The notes: generated from the sequence alone by a model not told the origin. Shown: positions 54,281 through 63,473, counted from the stretch's first letter. The stretch is DNA of 64,000 nt from UBA5972 sp964637875 (GCA_964637875.1 CAZWXK010000007.1:1-64000), one strand, 5' to 3'. Program-made: numbers and translations.

Positions 54281-54325
54281 TTGACGTTAAAAAAGTATTC
54301 GAGTACCATTTTACGGTAATAGGAA
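54281..54325 (+). promoter_or_regulatory. putative promoter and operator of the had-bcr operon
   Basis: TTGACG (54281-54286) and TACCAT (54304-54309) are spaced by 17 bases, a plausible sigma-70-type promoter. Around the -10, GTACCA (54303-54308) and TACGGTAATA (54312-54321) resemble TGGTAC and TACGGTATTA in the pad operon promoter at 45203-45215, suggesting a shared regulator. It lies in the 153-base divergent gap between korA and had, 50-90 bases before the had start. Confidence 0.5.
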
Positions 54326-54372
54326 TTCCAGGCCCTGTCAACCGGGCCGCAGATGACAACGGGAGAGAATGC

Positions 54373-55446
54373 ATGCCACATCGCTGGCTGATGGTGTCGG
54401 GCGACAAGCCCCTGAAGCGCGAGGAATTCACCCCCGCCGCGCCGGCCCCCGACGAGGTGGTGGTCGAGGTTGCGGGTTGCGGTGTCTGCCATACCGACCT
54501 CGGCTACTATTTCGACGGCGTGCGCACGAACCATGCGCTGCCGCTGACCCTGGGCCACGAAATCAGCGGTATCGTCACGCAGGCGGGCAGCGCCGCGCGG
54601 GACTGGCTGGGCAAGGCGGTCATCATTCCGGCGGTCATGCCCTGCGGGGAATGTGATCTGTGCCAACGTGGCAAGGGCACGATCTGCCGGGCACAGAAAA
54701 TGCCGGGAAACGACATTCAGGGCGGCTTTGCCACCCACATCACCGTGCCCGCGCGCGGGTTGTGCGCGGTCGATCCGGGGCGCCTGGCGGATGCCGGGCT
54801 TGAACTGGCCGATGTCTCGGTCGTGGCCGATGCCCTGACCACGCCTTATCAGGCGGCGGTGCAGGCGGGAATCCGACCCGGCGATCTGGTCGTGGTCAAC
54901 GGCACGGGGGGCGTGGGCGGCTATGCGGTGCAGGTCGCGGCCGCGCTGGGGGCAACGGTCGTGGCCATCGACGTCGTCCCGGCCAAGCTGGAGGCTGTCG
55001 CACAATATGGCGCCAGCCTGACCCTGAATGCCCGCGAACATGATCCGCGCGCCCTGAAGGGTGCGATCCGCGATTTCGCCCGCCAGCGCGGCCTGCGCCA
55101 GAGCGAGTGGATCATCATGGAATGTTCCGGCACCGCCGCGGGGCAGAAAACCGCATTCGGCCTGTTGAATCACGGGGCAACGCTGTGTGTCGTGGGGTTC
55201 ACCATGGACAAGGTGGAAATCCGGTTGTCGAACCTGATGGCATTCCACGCCCGGGCATTGGGAAACTGGGGTTGCCCGCCCGAACTGTATCCCGGGGCGC
55301 TGGATCTGGTGCTCGAGGGCAAGGTCCAACTGAAACCCTTTGTCGAACAACACCCGCTGGACAGCATCAACGACGTTTTCGATGCCGTACATCACGGCAA
55401 ACTGACGCGGCGCGCCATCATGGTGCCGAACGGAGGAAAGCAATGA
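54373..55446 (+). CDS. had: 6-hydroxycyclohex-1-ene-1-carbonyl-CoA dehydrogenase (357 aa)
   Basis: A zinc-type medium-chain dehydrogenase that oxidises the 6-hydroxy ring intermediate to the 6-oxo compound in the Thauera-type benzoyl-CoA pathway. Catalytic-zinc residues are in GCGVCHTDLGYYFDGVR and GHEISGIV; structural-zinc Cys are in CGECDLCQRGKGTIC; the NAD-binding fold is GTGGVGGYAVQVAAALGATV. As first gene of the operon it starts at 54373 with GGGAGAG upstream. The identity follows from the gene order had-oah-dch-bcr. Confidence 0.92.
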   Translation: MPHRWLMVSGDKPLKREEFTPAAPAPDEVVVEVAGCGVCHTDLGYYFDGVRTNHALPLTLGHEISGIVTQAGSAARDWLGKAVIIPAVMPCGECDLCQRGKGTICRAQKMPGNDIQGGFATHITVPARGLCAVDPGRLADAGLELADVSVVADALTTPYQAAVQAGIRPGDLVVVNGTGGVGGYAVQVAAALGATVVAIDVVPAKLEAVAQYGASLTLNAREHDPRALKGAIRDFARQRGLRQSEWIIMECSGTAAGQKTAFGLLNHGATLCVVGFTMDKVEIRLSNLMAFHARALGNWGCPPELYPGALDLVLEGKVQLKPFVEQHPLDSINDVFDAVHHGKLTRRAIMVPNGGKQ

Positions 55447-56573
55447 GCGACGATTTCGAATTTCTGCCCCATGACCTCGTTTCGCAAGAGGTGATCGACG
55501 GCCTGACCGATCAGGTCCTGTTCGAGAAGCGCCCCGTGAAAAACCCCGATGGCAGCATTGCCGAGGGTCTGCATGCGGCCTGGATCACGTTGAACAACCC
55601 CAGCCAGTACAACTCGTATACCACGGCGATGGTCAAGAAGATCATCCTGTGTTTTCGCGCCGCATCGAACATGCGCGACGTGGTTGCGGTGGTGTTCACG
55701 GGTGCTGGCGACAAGGCATTCTGCACCGGCGGCAATACCAGGGAATACGCCGAATACTATGCCGGCCGTCCACAGGAATACCGCCAGTACATGCGCCTGT
55801 TCAACGACATGGTCAGCGCCATCCTGGGTTGTGACAAGCCGGTGATCTGCCGGGTGAACGGCATGCGCATCGGCGGCGGGCAGGAGATCGGCATGGCCTG
55901 CGACTTTTCCGTGGCGCAGGATCTGGCCCGTTTCGGCCAGGCGGGGCCGAAACATGGATCGGCGGCAATCGGGGGATCCACCGATTTCCTGCCGGTGATG
56001 ATCGGCGCCGAAATGGCGATGGTATCGGGCGTATTGTGCGAACCTTTCAGCGCCCACAAGGCCCAGCGCCTGGGCCTGCTGACCGAGCTGGTCCCGGCCC
56101 TCAAGGTCGATGGGGAATTCATCCCCAACCCGCTGGTCGAGACCGAAATGAAAACCGACGCCTGGGGCCGCATCCTGCATGGAGAACCCAGGACGGGCGA
56201 CGCTCTGGCCGAAGGCAAGGCCCTTATGAAACGCGGCACCGTCGATCTGTCGCTGCTGGACGAGGCGGTCGATACCCTGTGCACCAAGCTGATGCTGACC
56301 TTCCCCGACTGCACCACCAAGTCGGTCGAAGAGCTGCGCAAACCCAAGCTGAACGCCTGGAACATGAACAAGGAAAACAGCCGCGCCTGGCTGAGCCTCA
56401 ACATGATGACCGAGGCCAACGCAGGTTTCCGCGCCTTCAACGAAGGCAACCGCGAGCTGGGCCGCGAGGTCGATTTCGTTCGCCTGCGGCGCGAACTGGC
56501 CCAGGGCGCGACCTGGACGCCGGAATTCATCGACAGCCTGATGCCCGGCGCCGACAAGGAGGCCGGCCAATGA
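55443..56573 (+). CDS. oah: 6-oxocyclohex-1-ene-1-carbonyl-CoA hydrolase (376 aa)
   Basis: A crotonase-fold enzyme that hydrolyses and opens the ring to give 3-hydroxypimelyl-CoA. The family is marked by the N-terminal extension before the crotonase core, FTGAGDKAFCTGGNTREYAEYY and CRVNGMRIGGGQEIGMACDFSVA, and by LNAWNMNKENSRAWLSLNMM in the C-terminal part. Its start overlaps the had stop (ATGA), and dch follows with overlap. This gene (also called bamA) is the usual marker for anaerobic aromatic degradation. Confidence 0.94.
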   Translation: MSDDFEFLPHDLVSQEVIDGLTDQVLFEKRPVKNPDGSIAEGLHAAWITLNNPSQYNSYTTAMVKKIILCFRAASNMRDVVAVVFTGAGDKAFCTGGNTREYAEYYAGRPQEYRQYMRLFNDMVSAILGCDKPVICRVNGMRIGGGQEIGMACDFSVAQDLARFGQAGPKHGSAAIGGSTDFLPVMIGAEMAMVSGVLCEPFSAHKAQRLGLLTELVPALKVDGEFIPNPLVETEMKTDAWGRILHGEPRTGDALAEGKALMKRGTVDLSLLDEAVDTLCTKLMLTFPDCTTKSVEELRKPKLNAWNMNKENSRAWLSLNMMTEANAGFRAFNEGNRELGREVDFVRLRRELAQGATWTPEFIDSLMPGADKEAGQ

Positions 56574-57337
56574 GCCGACCGCTTGGCATATCGGTCGAGC
56601 GCGACGGGGCGCTGCTGCACCTGACGCTGGCGCGCCCCAAGGCGAACATCATCGACGCCGGAATGATCGCTGCGCTCGACCAGGCGCTGGCGCGCCATCT
56701 GGACCACCGCGACCTCAAGGCGGTGCTGCTGGATGCCGATGGACCCCATTTCAGCTTTGGCGCCAGCGTCGAGGAACATCTGCCCGAAAGCTGTGCCGAA
56801 ATGCTCAGGGGGCTGCATGCATTGATCCTGCGCATGATCGACGCCCCGGTGCCGGTGCTGGTGGCCATCCACGGCCAGTGCCTGGGCGGCGGGCTGGAGG
56901 TCGCCTGTGCGGGCTCGATGCTGTTTGCGTCTCCCGATGCCAATCTCGGCCAGCCGGAAATGCAGCTGGGCGTCTTTGCGCCGGCTGCCTCGTGCCTGCT
57001 GCCCGAACGCATCGGCCAGCCCCGCGCCGAGGAAATGCTTTATTCCGGTGCTGCGATCGACGGCAGGCGGGCGTGTGAAATCGGCCTTGTCGATCACCTT
57101 GCCGACGACCCGACGCAAGCTGCGCTGGAATGGTTCGACGCGCAGCTTGCGCCGAAATCCGCCTCGTCCCTGCGTATGGCGGTGGCGGCGGCGCGCATGG
57201 AATTTGCCGCCCGCATCCGGGCAAGGCTGGAAAGGGTCGAAAAACTCTATCTCGAAGAACTGATGCAAACCCGCGACGCGGTCGAGGGCCTGAACGCCTT
57301 CATCGCCAAGCGCCCTGCGAAATGGGAGAACCGATGA
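56570..57337 (+). CDS. dch: cyclohexa-1,5-diene-1-carbonyl-CoA hydratase (255 aa)
   Basis: A crotonase-fold hydratase acting on the dearomatised product of benzoyl-CoA reductase. Features: ISVERDGALLHLTLARPKANIID at the start, AIHGQCLGGGLEVACAGSMLFAS and LGQPEMQLGVFAPAASCLLPERIG. AAGGAGG lies upstream of the ATG, which overlaps the oah stop. The following bcrC start overlaps its stop (ATGA), so the operon is tightly packed. The substrate is assigned from operon position. Confidence 0.9.
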   Translation: MSRPLGISVERDGALLHLTLARPKANIIDAGMIAALDQALARHLDHRDLKAVLLDADGPHFSFGASVEEHLPESCAEMLRGLHALILRMIDAPVPVLVAIHGQCLGGGLEVACAGSMLFASPDANLGQPEMQLGVFAPAASCLLPERIGQPRAEEMLYSGAAIDGRRACEIGLVDHLADDPTQAALEWFDAQLAPKSASSLRMAVAAARMEFAARIRARLERVEKLYLEELMQTRDAVEGLNAFIAKRPAKWENR

Positions 57338-58509
57338 CCAGTCCGACAACAGAAGAGATCGTTGCCCGTTGCGAGGCCCTGTTCGACGATCTGACATTCA
57401 GCCACGCACGCGATTGGAAAGCCGCACAAGAGGGGCGCAAGGTGATCGGCCATCTGCCGATCTATGTCCCGCGCGAACTGATCCACGCCGCCGGCATGCT
57501 GCCGCTGGGAATCATGGGGGGCGGCGACAATCTCGAGGTCATTCACGGCGACGCCTATTATCAAAGCTATATCTGCCGCATCCCGCGCTCGACCATCGAG
57601 CTGGGCCTGTCGGGGCGGCTGGATTTCGTCTCGGGCATGCTGTTCCCGTCGATCTGCGACGTGATCCGCAACCTTTCAGGCATGTGGAAAACCCTGTTTC
57701 CCGATGTCTATGTCAAGTATTTCGACACGCCGCAAACCTATGTCGATGAGGTCGGCGGACAGTTCTATATCGGCGAGATGCGCGAGCTTCTTCACGATCT
57801 GGAACAGATCGGCGGCCGCAGGATCACCGACGACGACATCCGTGCCTCGATCGAGGTCTATAACGAAAACCGCCGCCTGATCGGCGACCTCTATCGCCTG
57901 CGCGCGGCCAAACCCTGGCAGGCGCCGGCATCGGAATCCTATCTGGTAATGCGGGCCGGCCTGCTGGTTCCGGTCGAGGAACACAACCAGATCCTGCGCG
58001 ACTATGTTGCCGCGGCCGAGGCCACGCCACGCCCCGTCAAGGACAATGCCCGCGTGGTGCTGACCGGCATGTTCTGCGAACAGCCGCCGCTGAACCTCAT
58101 CAAGTCGCTCGAACTGGCCGGCTGCTATGTGGTCGATGACGACTTCATCCTGGTGGCCCGCTGGCTGATGAGCGATGTCCCGACCGAGGGCGATCCGGTC
58201 GAGAACCTGTCCAGGGCGTTTCTCCACAATTCGATGGAAACAGCCGCAAAATACGAACCCGTCCTTGCAGACAAGGGCAAGTTCCTGGTGCGCGCCGTGC
58301 GCGAAAGTGGCGCCGAGGGGGTGATCTTTGCCTCGACCAGCTTCTGCGACCCGGCCCTGCTGGACCGCCCGATGCTGCAGAACGTGCTGAAAGAGGCAGG
58401 CATTCCCCACATCGCATTCAAATACGCCGAAAACTCGGGCCAGATGCAGCCGATCCGCGAACAGGCCGGAACCTTTGTCGACTCGATCAAGCTATGGAGC
58501 GCCGCATGA
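57334..58509 (+). CDS. bcrC: benzoyl-CoA reductase subunit C (391 aa)
   Basis: One of the two substrate-binding-module subunits of ATP-dependent class I benzoyl-CoA reductase, in the 2-hydroxyglutaryl-CoA dehydratase D-component family. Cys residues that can ligate the [4Fe-4S] clusters occur in YQSYICRIPRS, TGMFCEQPPLN and STSFCDPALLD. The length (391) is near the Thauera BcrC size. The start overlaps the dch stop. Confidence 0.94.
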   Translation: MTSPTTEEIVARCEALFDDLTFSHARDWKAAQEGRKVIGHLPIYVPRELIHAAGMLPLGIMGGGDNLEVIHGDAYYQSYICRIPRSTIELGLSGRLDFVSGMLFPSICDVIRNLSGMWKTLFPDVYVKYFDTPQTYVDEVGGQFYIGEMRELLHDLEQIGGRRITDDDIRASIEVYNENRRLIGDLYRLRAAKPWQAPASESYLVMRAGLLVPVEEHNQILRDYVAAAEATPRPVKDNARVVLTGMFCEQPPLNLIKSLELAGCYVVDDDFILVARWLMSDVPTEGDPVENLSRAFLHNSMETAAKYEPVLADKGKFLVRAVRESGAEGVIFASTSFCDPALLDRPMLQNVLKEAGIPHIAFKYAENSGQMQPIREQAGTFVDSIKLWSAA

Positions 58510-59813
58510 GACCTGCAACCACGAAACCCGCCAAGCAGGAGGTGATCAAGGACGCCTCCATGCTGAAGCAGAAGGAAATGATCAACGCCCATTACGAGCG
58601 CCTCACCAACGCGCCCGAAACCGGCGAAAAGGTGGCCTCGACATTCGTGCCGGGCAATCTGAACGAGCTGCTGATGTGCTTTGACCTGGTCAACAACCTG
58701 CCCGAGGTCAATGCCATCCAGAACGGCCTGCGCCGCAAGTCGGGCGCCTATATCATGGAGGCCGAGCGCGCCGGTCATTCCGAGGATGTCTGTACCTATG
58801 TGAAATCCGACATCGGCATGATGCTCAAGGGCAATATCGGCCCCAATGGCAAGCCGCTGCCCAAACCCGACGTGCTGTTGCTCAGCTATACGGGCTGTTT
58901 CACCTTCCTCAAATGGTTCGAGCTGCTGCGCGAACAGTACAAATGCCCGACCATATTCCTGCAGACCCCGTACATGGCCGACGGCAAGATCACGCCCAAC
59001 ATGATCCAGTACATGGTCAAGCAGCTGAAGGAGGACGTGATCCCGACGCTGGAGCAGGTCAGCGGCGTCAAGTTCGATATCGATCGCCTGCGCGAATACC
59101 TCAGGAAATCGGCCAGGGCCGAGGACGATCTTGTTGCCGTGCTGCAAAGCGCCAAGAACAAGCCCAGCCCGATCGACGCCTATTTCGGCGGGATCTATTA
59201 CATCGGCCCGATCTTTGGCGCCTTCCGCGGCACCGATGACGCCATCGACTATTACCGCTTCCTGCGGGAAGAGGTCGAGGAGCGGATGAAAAAGGGCCTC
59301 GGCCCCGTCACCCCCGACGGTACCATGAAAGATGAAAAATACCGCCTGGTCGTCGAGGGGCCGCCCAATTACACCAATTTCCGCCAGTTCTGGAAGATGT
59401 TCTATGACGAAGGCGCGACCGTGGTGGCCTCCAGCTATACCAAGGTGGGCGGCACCTATGATTTCGGCTTCCGCCACGACCCCGACAAACCGCTGGAATC
59501 ACTGGCCGAATATTGTCTCAATGTTTACACCAACCGATCGCTGCCGATGCGCATCGACATGCTGGTGAACTACATCAACGAATACGAGGCCGACGGGCTG
59601 CTGATCAACTCGATCAAGTCGTGCAACAGCTTTTCAGCCGGGCAATTGCTGATCATGCGCGAGGTCGAGAAACGTACCGGCAAGCCCGCCGCATTCATCG
59701 AAAGCGACCTGGTGGACCCGCGCTATTTCTCGGCCGCCAATATCAAGAACCGGCTGGAAAGCTATTTCCAGATGGTCGAACAGAAACGCAGTGGAAGGGG
59801 GCAAGCGGCATGA
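58506..59813 (+). CDS. bcrB: benzoyl-CoA reductase subunit B (435 aa)
   Basis: The second substrate-module subunit, related to BcrC and the dehydratase D component. It contains the fold elements LLSYTGCFTFLKWFELLREQYKC and LINSIKSCNSFSAGQLLIMREVEKRTGKP, with Cys residues for the [4Fe-4S] cluster. It is the expected length. Its start (MRPATTKPAKQEV) overlaps the bcrC stop, and bcrA overlaps its stop, so all four bcr genes are probably made in stoichiometric amounts. Confidence 0.94.
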   Translation: MRPATTKPAKQEVIKDASMLKQKEMINAHYERLTNAPETGEKVASTFVPGNLNELLMCFDLVNNLPEVNAIQNGLRRKSGAYIMEAERAGHSEDVCTYVKSDIGMMLKGNIGPNGKPLPKPDVLLLSYTGCFTFLKWFELLREQYKCPTIFLQTPYMADGKITPNMIQYMVKQLKEDVIPTLEQVSGVKFDIDRLREYLRKSARAEDDLVAVLQSAKNKPSPIDAYFGGIYYIGPIFGAFRGTDDAIDYYRFLREEVEERMKKGLGPVTPDGTMKDEKYRLVVEGPPNYTNFRQFWKMFYDEGATVVASSYTKVGGTYDFGFRHDPDKPLESLAEYCLNVYTNRSLPMRIDMLVNYINEYEADGLLINSIKSCNSFSAGQLLIMREVEKRTGKPAAFIESDLVDPRYFSAANIKNRLESYFQMVEQKRSGRGQAA

Positions 59814-61135
59814 AGACCTTTGTTGGCATCGATCTGGGATCGACCACCACCAAGGCTGTCCTGCTGGACGAAGCGGGCGATATCCTGGGACGTGGCATCA
59901 CCAACTCGCGCTCGAACTATGAAACCGCCTGTCGGGTGGCCCAGCAGGAAGCGGCGGTAGATGCCCGTTTCACCCTGTTCAGGCGCGAATTCGGCGCCGA
60001 GGACGGCACCAGAAAGGAGGTCGAGGATTTTCTCTCCTCGCTGGAACGTGCCTTTCGGCTGGAACAGTTCCTCGAACAGCTCGACGATCTCGAGGAGACC
60101 TGCCTGACACAGATACATGGCGCGCGCTTTACCCATGACGCGGAAGGGGTGAAAAAGGCCCTGTCCGAAATCTTTGCACGGCTGCGTACGGAATCCCCGG
60201 CCATGTTCGCGCCGGGTGCGGCACGCAAGTCGGATTTCTTCCGCGACATTGCGGGCTCGCGCTATCTGGCCCTGTCCGAAGAGGTCGCCCGCGACATGGG
60301 GCTGCCCTATGACCTGCTGCTGAACGTCTATGACAAGTCGATCATCGCGGTCGAGAACCGCCCGCCCAAGGGTACGCTCTCGGACAAGTTCAAGAGCGCG
60401 CTCAAACGCGTCACCGCCGAAGGCGCGGCACTGTCTGGCGACATGCTGGCACCGGTCGAAAAGGCGCTCGACATCGAGCTCGAGGAAACCTGGCTGGTCG
60501 GCACCGGCTATGGCCGCGTGACCCTGCCCTTTTCCAAGGAACATATCCGCAGCGAAATCCTGTGCCACGGGCTGGGCGCGCACATGATGTATCCCAATAC
60601 CCGCACGGTGCTGGACATCGGCGGCCAGGATACCAAGGGCATCCAGGTCGATGAAAACGGTATCGTCGAGAATTTCCAGATGAACGACCGTTGCGCCGCC
60701 GGCTGCGGGCGCTATCTGGGCTATATCGCCGACGAGATGAACATGGGCCTGCATGAACTGGGCCCCATGGCCATGAAATCGGAAAAGCCCGCCCGGATCA
60801 ACTCGACCTGCACGGTATTCGCCGGCGCCGAGCTGCGCGACCGGCTGGCCCTGGGAGAAAAGCGCGAGGACATCCTTGCCGGATTGCACCGGGCGATCAT
60901 CCTGCGGGCAATCTCGATCCTCTCGCGTTCAGGCGGGGTCAAGGACGAGTTCACCTTTACCGGCGGGGTGGCCAAGAACGAGGCCGCCGTACGCGAGCTG
61001 AAAAAGCTGGTGCATGAAAACTATGGCGAGGTGAAGATCAACATCGACCCGGACTCGATCTATACCGGCTCGTTGGGTGCCGCCGAATTCGCCCGCCGCG
61101 CCGCCGAGGGAAACATGGAAGGAGTTGAGGCATGA
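59810..61135 (+). CDS. bcrA: benzoyl-CoA reductase subunit A, ATP-binding (441 aa)
   Basis: One of the two ASKHA-fold ATPase subunits that couple ATP hydrolysis to low-potential electron transfer onto benzoyl-CoA. It begins TFVGIDLGSTTTKAVLLDE (phosphate-1 motif), with VLDIGGQDTKGIQVDENG (phosphate-2) and TFTGGVAKNEAAVRELK (adenosine motif). Cys residues in MNDRCAAGCGRYL and the nearby INSTCTVF position suggest the [4Fe-4S] cluster shared with BcrD. Length and order C-B-A-D match Thauera. Confidence 0.95.
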   Translation: MKTFVGIDLGSTTTKAVLLDEAGDILGRGITNSRSNYETACRVAQQEAAVDARFTLFRREFGAEDGTRKEVEDFLSSLERAFRLEQFLEQLDDLEETCLTQIHGARFTHDAEGVKKALSEIFARLRTESPAMFAPGAARKSDFFRDIAGSRYLALSEEVARDMGLPYDLLLNVYDKSIIAVENRPPKGTLSDKFKSALKRVTAEGAALSGDMLAPVEKALDIELEETWLVGTGYGRVTLPFSKEHIRSEILCHGLGAHMMYPNTRTVLDIGGQDTKGIQVDENGIVENFQMNDRCAAGCGRYLGYIADEMNMGLHELGPMAMKSEKPARINSTCTVFAGAELRDRLALGEKREDILAGLHRAIILRAISILSRSGGVKDEFTFTGGVAKNEAAVRELKKLVHENYGEVKINIDPDSIYTGSLGAAEFARRAAEGNMEGVEA

Positions 61136-61977
61136 CATTGTCAGCGGGAATTGACGTGGGAACAGGGGCCGTCAAGGTGGCGATATTCCGGGTCGAGGAT
61201 GGCAAGGAAGAATGGCTTGCGCGCGCGACCCTGCGCATCCGTCAGCGCGACCCGATGCAGCTGGCCCGCGAGGCGTTTGACGACTGCCTCGAACAGGCCG
61301 GACTGAAGGAAGGCGACCTCGACTATGTTGCGACCACCGGCGAGGGCGAGGCAATTCCCTTTCACACCGGGCATTTCTATTCGATGACCAGCCACGCCCG
61401 CGGCGCGCGTTTCCTGAACGCCGACACGGTGGCCGTACTCGACTGCGGCGCGCTGCACGGACGGGCAATCATCACCGATGACCAGGGCAAGGTCATCAAT
61501 TACAAGATGACCAGCCAGTGCGCGTCGGGCTCGGGGCAGTTTCTGGAGAACATCGCCCGCTATCTGGGCATCGCCCAGGACGAGATCGGCACCCTCAGCC
61601 AGCAGGCCGACGACCCCGAGGAAGTGTCGTCCATCTGTGCCGTCCTGGCCGAAACCGACGTCATCAACATGGTCAGCCGCGGCATCACGACGCCCAATAT
61701 CCTGAAGGGGATTCACCTGTCCATGGCCAACCGCCTTGCACGGCTGCTGAAATCCATCGGCGTTCGCAGCGATGTCATCATGATGACCGGCGGGCTTGCC
61801 ACCGACGAGGGGCTGTGCGCGGCACTGCGCGAGCAACTGGCCAAGATGAAGGGAATGGAGGCCACCGTGGCCAACCACCCCGATTCGATTTATGCCGGAG
61901 CAATCGGCGCCGCGCTGTGGGGCGCCTTCAGGGCCGACAAGCTGGCGGCCCAGGGGCAGCTTCTGAAAGCATCCTGA
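61132..61977 (+). CDS. bcrD: benzoyl-CoA reductase subunit D, ATP-binding (281 aa)
   Basis: The second ATPase subunit: AGIDVGTGAVKVAIFRVEDG at the start, VLDCGALHGRAIITDDQGK, the cluster-Cys region KMTSQCASGSGQFLENIARYLG and SSICAVLAETDVINMVSRG, and the adenosine motif MMTGGLATDEGLC. It overlaps bcrA by 4 bases (ATGA). A 26-base gap with GAGGAGAG upstream separates it from the ferredoxin gene. Length matches Thauera BcrD. Confidence 0.95.
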   Translation: MTLSAGIDVGTGAVKVAIFRVEDGKEEWLARATLRIRQRDPMQLAREAFDDCLEQAGLKEGDLDYVATTGEGEAIPFHTGHFYSMTSHARGARFLNADTVAVLDCGALHGRAIITDDQGKVINYKMTSQCASGSGQFLENIARYLGIAQDEIGTLSQQADDPEEVSSICAVLAETDVINMVSRGITTPNILKGIHLSMANRLARLLKSIGVRSDVIMMTGGLATDEGLCAALREQLAKMKGMEATVANHPDSIYAGAIGAALWGAFRADKLAAQGQLLKAS

Positions 61978-62003
61978 GACACGAGAAAGAGGAGAGTGGA
62001 AAC

Positions 62004-62249
62004 ATGGCATTGATGATCATCGAGGGCTGCACCGCCTGCGACGCCTGCGAACCCGTATGCCCGAACGAGGCAATCACCGCGGGCGATCCCATCTATATCA
62101 TCGACCCGATGAAATGCACCGAATGCGTCGGCGAAGAGGACGAGCCCCAGTGCCGCCTTGTCTGCCCCGAGGAATGCATCGTCGAAAATCCCGACTGGGT
62201 GGAAAGCGAAGACGAGCTGCAAGCGAAATACGAGGCCCTTCATTCCTGA
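62004..62249 (+). CDS. fdx: 2[4Fe-4S] ferredoxin, benzoyl-CoA reductase electron donor (81 aa)
   Basis: A small low-potential ferredoxin. The first cluster motif is EGCTACDACEPVCPNEAI (C-x2-C-x2-C-x3-CP); the second is KCTECVGEEDEPQCRLVCPEE (C-x2-C-x8-C-x3-C), split by an 8-residue loop as in Allochromatium-type ferredoxins used by Thauera benzoyl-CoA reductase. The acidic C-terminus (VESEDELQAKYEALHS) also fits. It is the last gene of the operon and the presumed link to KorAB. Confidence 0.95.
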   Translation: MALMIIEGCTACDACEPVCPNEAITAGDPIYIIDPMKCTECVGEEDEPQCRLVCPEECIVENPDWVESEDELQAKYEALHS

Positions 62250-62359
62250 GCGCCGCATATCCCTGCCCCCGCTCTTTCCCCGCTCTTTCGCGGCGATGCC
62301 GTCAGCGGGGCAGTCAGCAGGCCGACCGTCCACGCCATGGCTGACGTGGATGTCACTGT

Positions 62360-62392
62360 CCCGCCGGATGATGGCAACCCATCGCCGGCGGG
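62360..62392. terminator. hairpin between fdx and the convergent GNAT gene
   Basis: CCCGCCGG and CCGGCGGG pair around an inner ATGG/CCCAT-type stem, in the 193-base gap between convergent genes. No long T-run, but position and strength suit a bidirectional terminator. The rest of the gap shows no gene. Confidence 0.6.
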
Positions 62393-62442
62393 GCATCTCG
62401 TCTGCGGCAGAACCACGAGCAGAACCGTGTTCGGATCGGCCG

Positions 62443-63453
62443 TCAGAGCGCCTGCAGATCGCTGATCAGGGAAAGGCGCTGGGTGGGTTGGAACCCCGCA
62501 TGTCCCAGAAAGGCGATCACCTCGACATCGTTCCAGGCAACTTCGCTGCGCAGGCTGTCCACCCGCAGGACACCCAGATTCGAGACCAGGCGCGCCAGCA
62601 GGGCATGACCGACCCCCTGTCCCTTGTAGCCGGGATCGACACCGATCGTATCCATCACCGCCTCGCTGACCATGTGGCCGAAAGCGCCGAAATCGACCCG
62701 TGCCATGATGTAGCCGACGACGAAACCTTCCATCTCGGCCACCAGTGATACGCGGATACCGGATTCGACGGTTACTTCGCGCAGCTTGCGTTCGAAATAG
62801 GCGCGCCGGTCGGATCCCGACAGGCGCCGGTCGATACGGATGATGGCGTCGAGATCCGCAGCCTCCATCGAGCGCACCGGAATCCGGTCGGATGACAGGG
62901 CACCGGGCTCGTCACCGTCAGGCGTGCTGAAATCGATCTCGATCCCGTCTTGCAGGTCGTCATCGGGGGTATCCTGCGGCAGGGGATCGGCCATCGAGCG
63001 CCCCAGGATCATCCGAGGCGCCAGACGGAAACCCGCACTGCCGAAAAATCCCAGCAGGTGCCGATCGGACCAGTCAACCTGCGTTTCCAGCGCGATCGCG
63101 CCCTTGTGCCGCAGGATGTCGCGCACCGCTGCCAGCAGATCGCCCCCGGCACCGCGGTTCTGGTGCCCCAGGGCAACCCCGATCACGTCAAGCAATCCGC
63201 GCCGCCCGGGCTGGCCGAATTCGCCCTCGATCAGCGATGCCAGGGCAAAGGCGATCAGGCGCCCGCCATCATGCAGGCCGACATAAACATAGTCGCCCGG
63301 TTCATCCAGCGCGGCCTTGAGGCGCTTGTCGAAAAACCCGCGGCGCGATTGCCCGGTATTGGCGCTGTCCAGCGCAACCACGGCCTCGAAATCATCGGGT
63401 CCCAACGGGCGGATGACGCCGTTCCTGCATCGGATGTCGCGTGCCATTTGCAT
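62443..63453 (-). CDS. tandem GNAT-family acetyltransferase (336 aa)
   Basis: Two GNAT domains in one chain: domain 1 (about residues 14-150) has the acetyl-CoA loop GVALGHQNRGAGGDLLAAV, and domain 2 (about 195-330) has IGVDPGYKGQGVGHALLARL. A linker of about 35 acidic residues joins them. A substrate cannot be named. It follows the hemerythrin gene by 20 bases in the same direction, so the two form an operon convergent with bcr. A regulatory acetylation role like that reported for other aromatic clusters is speculative. Confidence 0.85.
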   Translation of the reverse strand: MQMARDIRCRNGVIRPLGPDDFEAVVALDSANTGQSRRGFFDKRLKAALDEPGDYVYVGLHDGGRLIAFALASLIEGEFGQPGRRGLLDVIGVALGHQNRGAGGDLLAAVRDILRHKGAIALETQVDWSDRHLLGFFGSAGFRLAPRMILGRSMADPLPQDTPDDDLQDGIEIDFSTPDGDEPGALSSDRIPVRSMEAADLDAIIRIDRRLSGSDRRAYFERKLREVTVESGIRVSLVAEMEGFVVGYIMARVDFGAFGHMVSEAVMDTIGVDPGYKGQGVGHALLARLVSNLGVLRVDSLRSEVAWNDVEVIAFLGHAGFQPTQRLSLISDLQAL

Positions 63454-63473
63454 GTATCTCCCTTTTGTGCGGC

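Noticed and set aside
54220..55443. Extension of korA upstream to give a 990-residue protein.
   Set aside because: The extra part is antisense to had and has no homology-like features; a ribosome-binding site supports the start at 54219.
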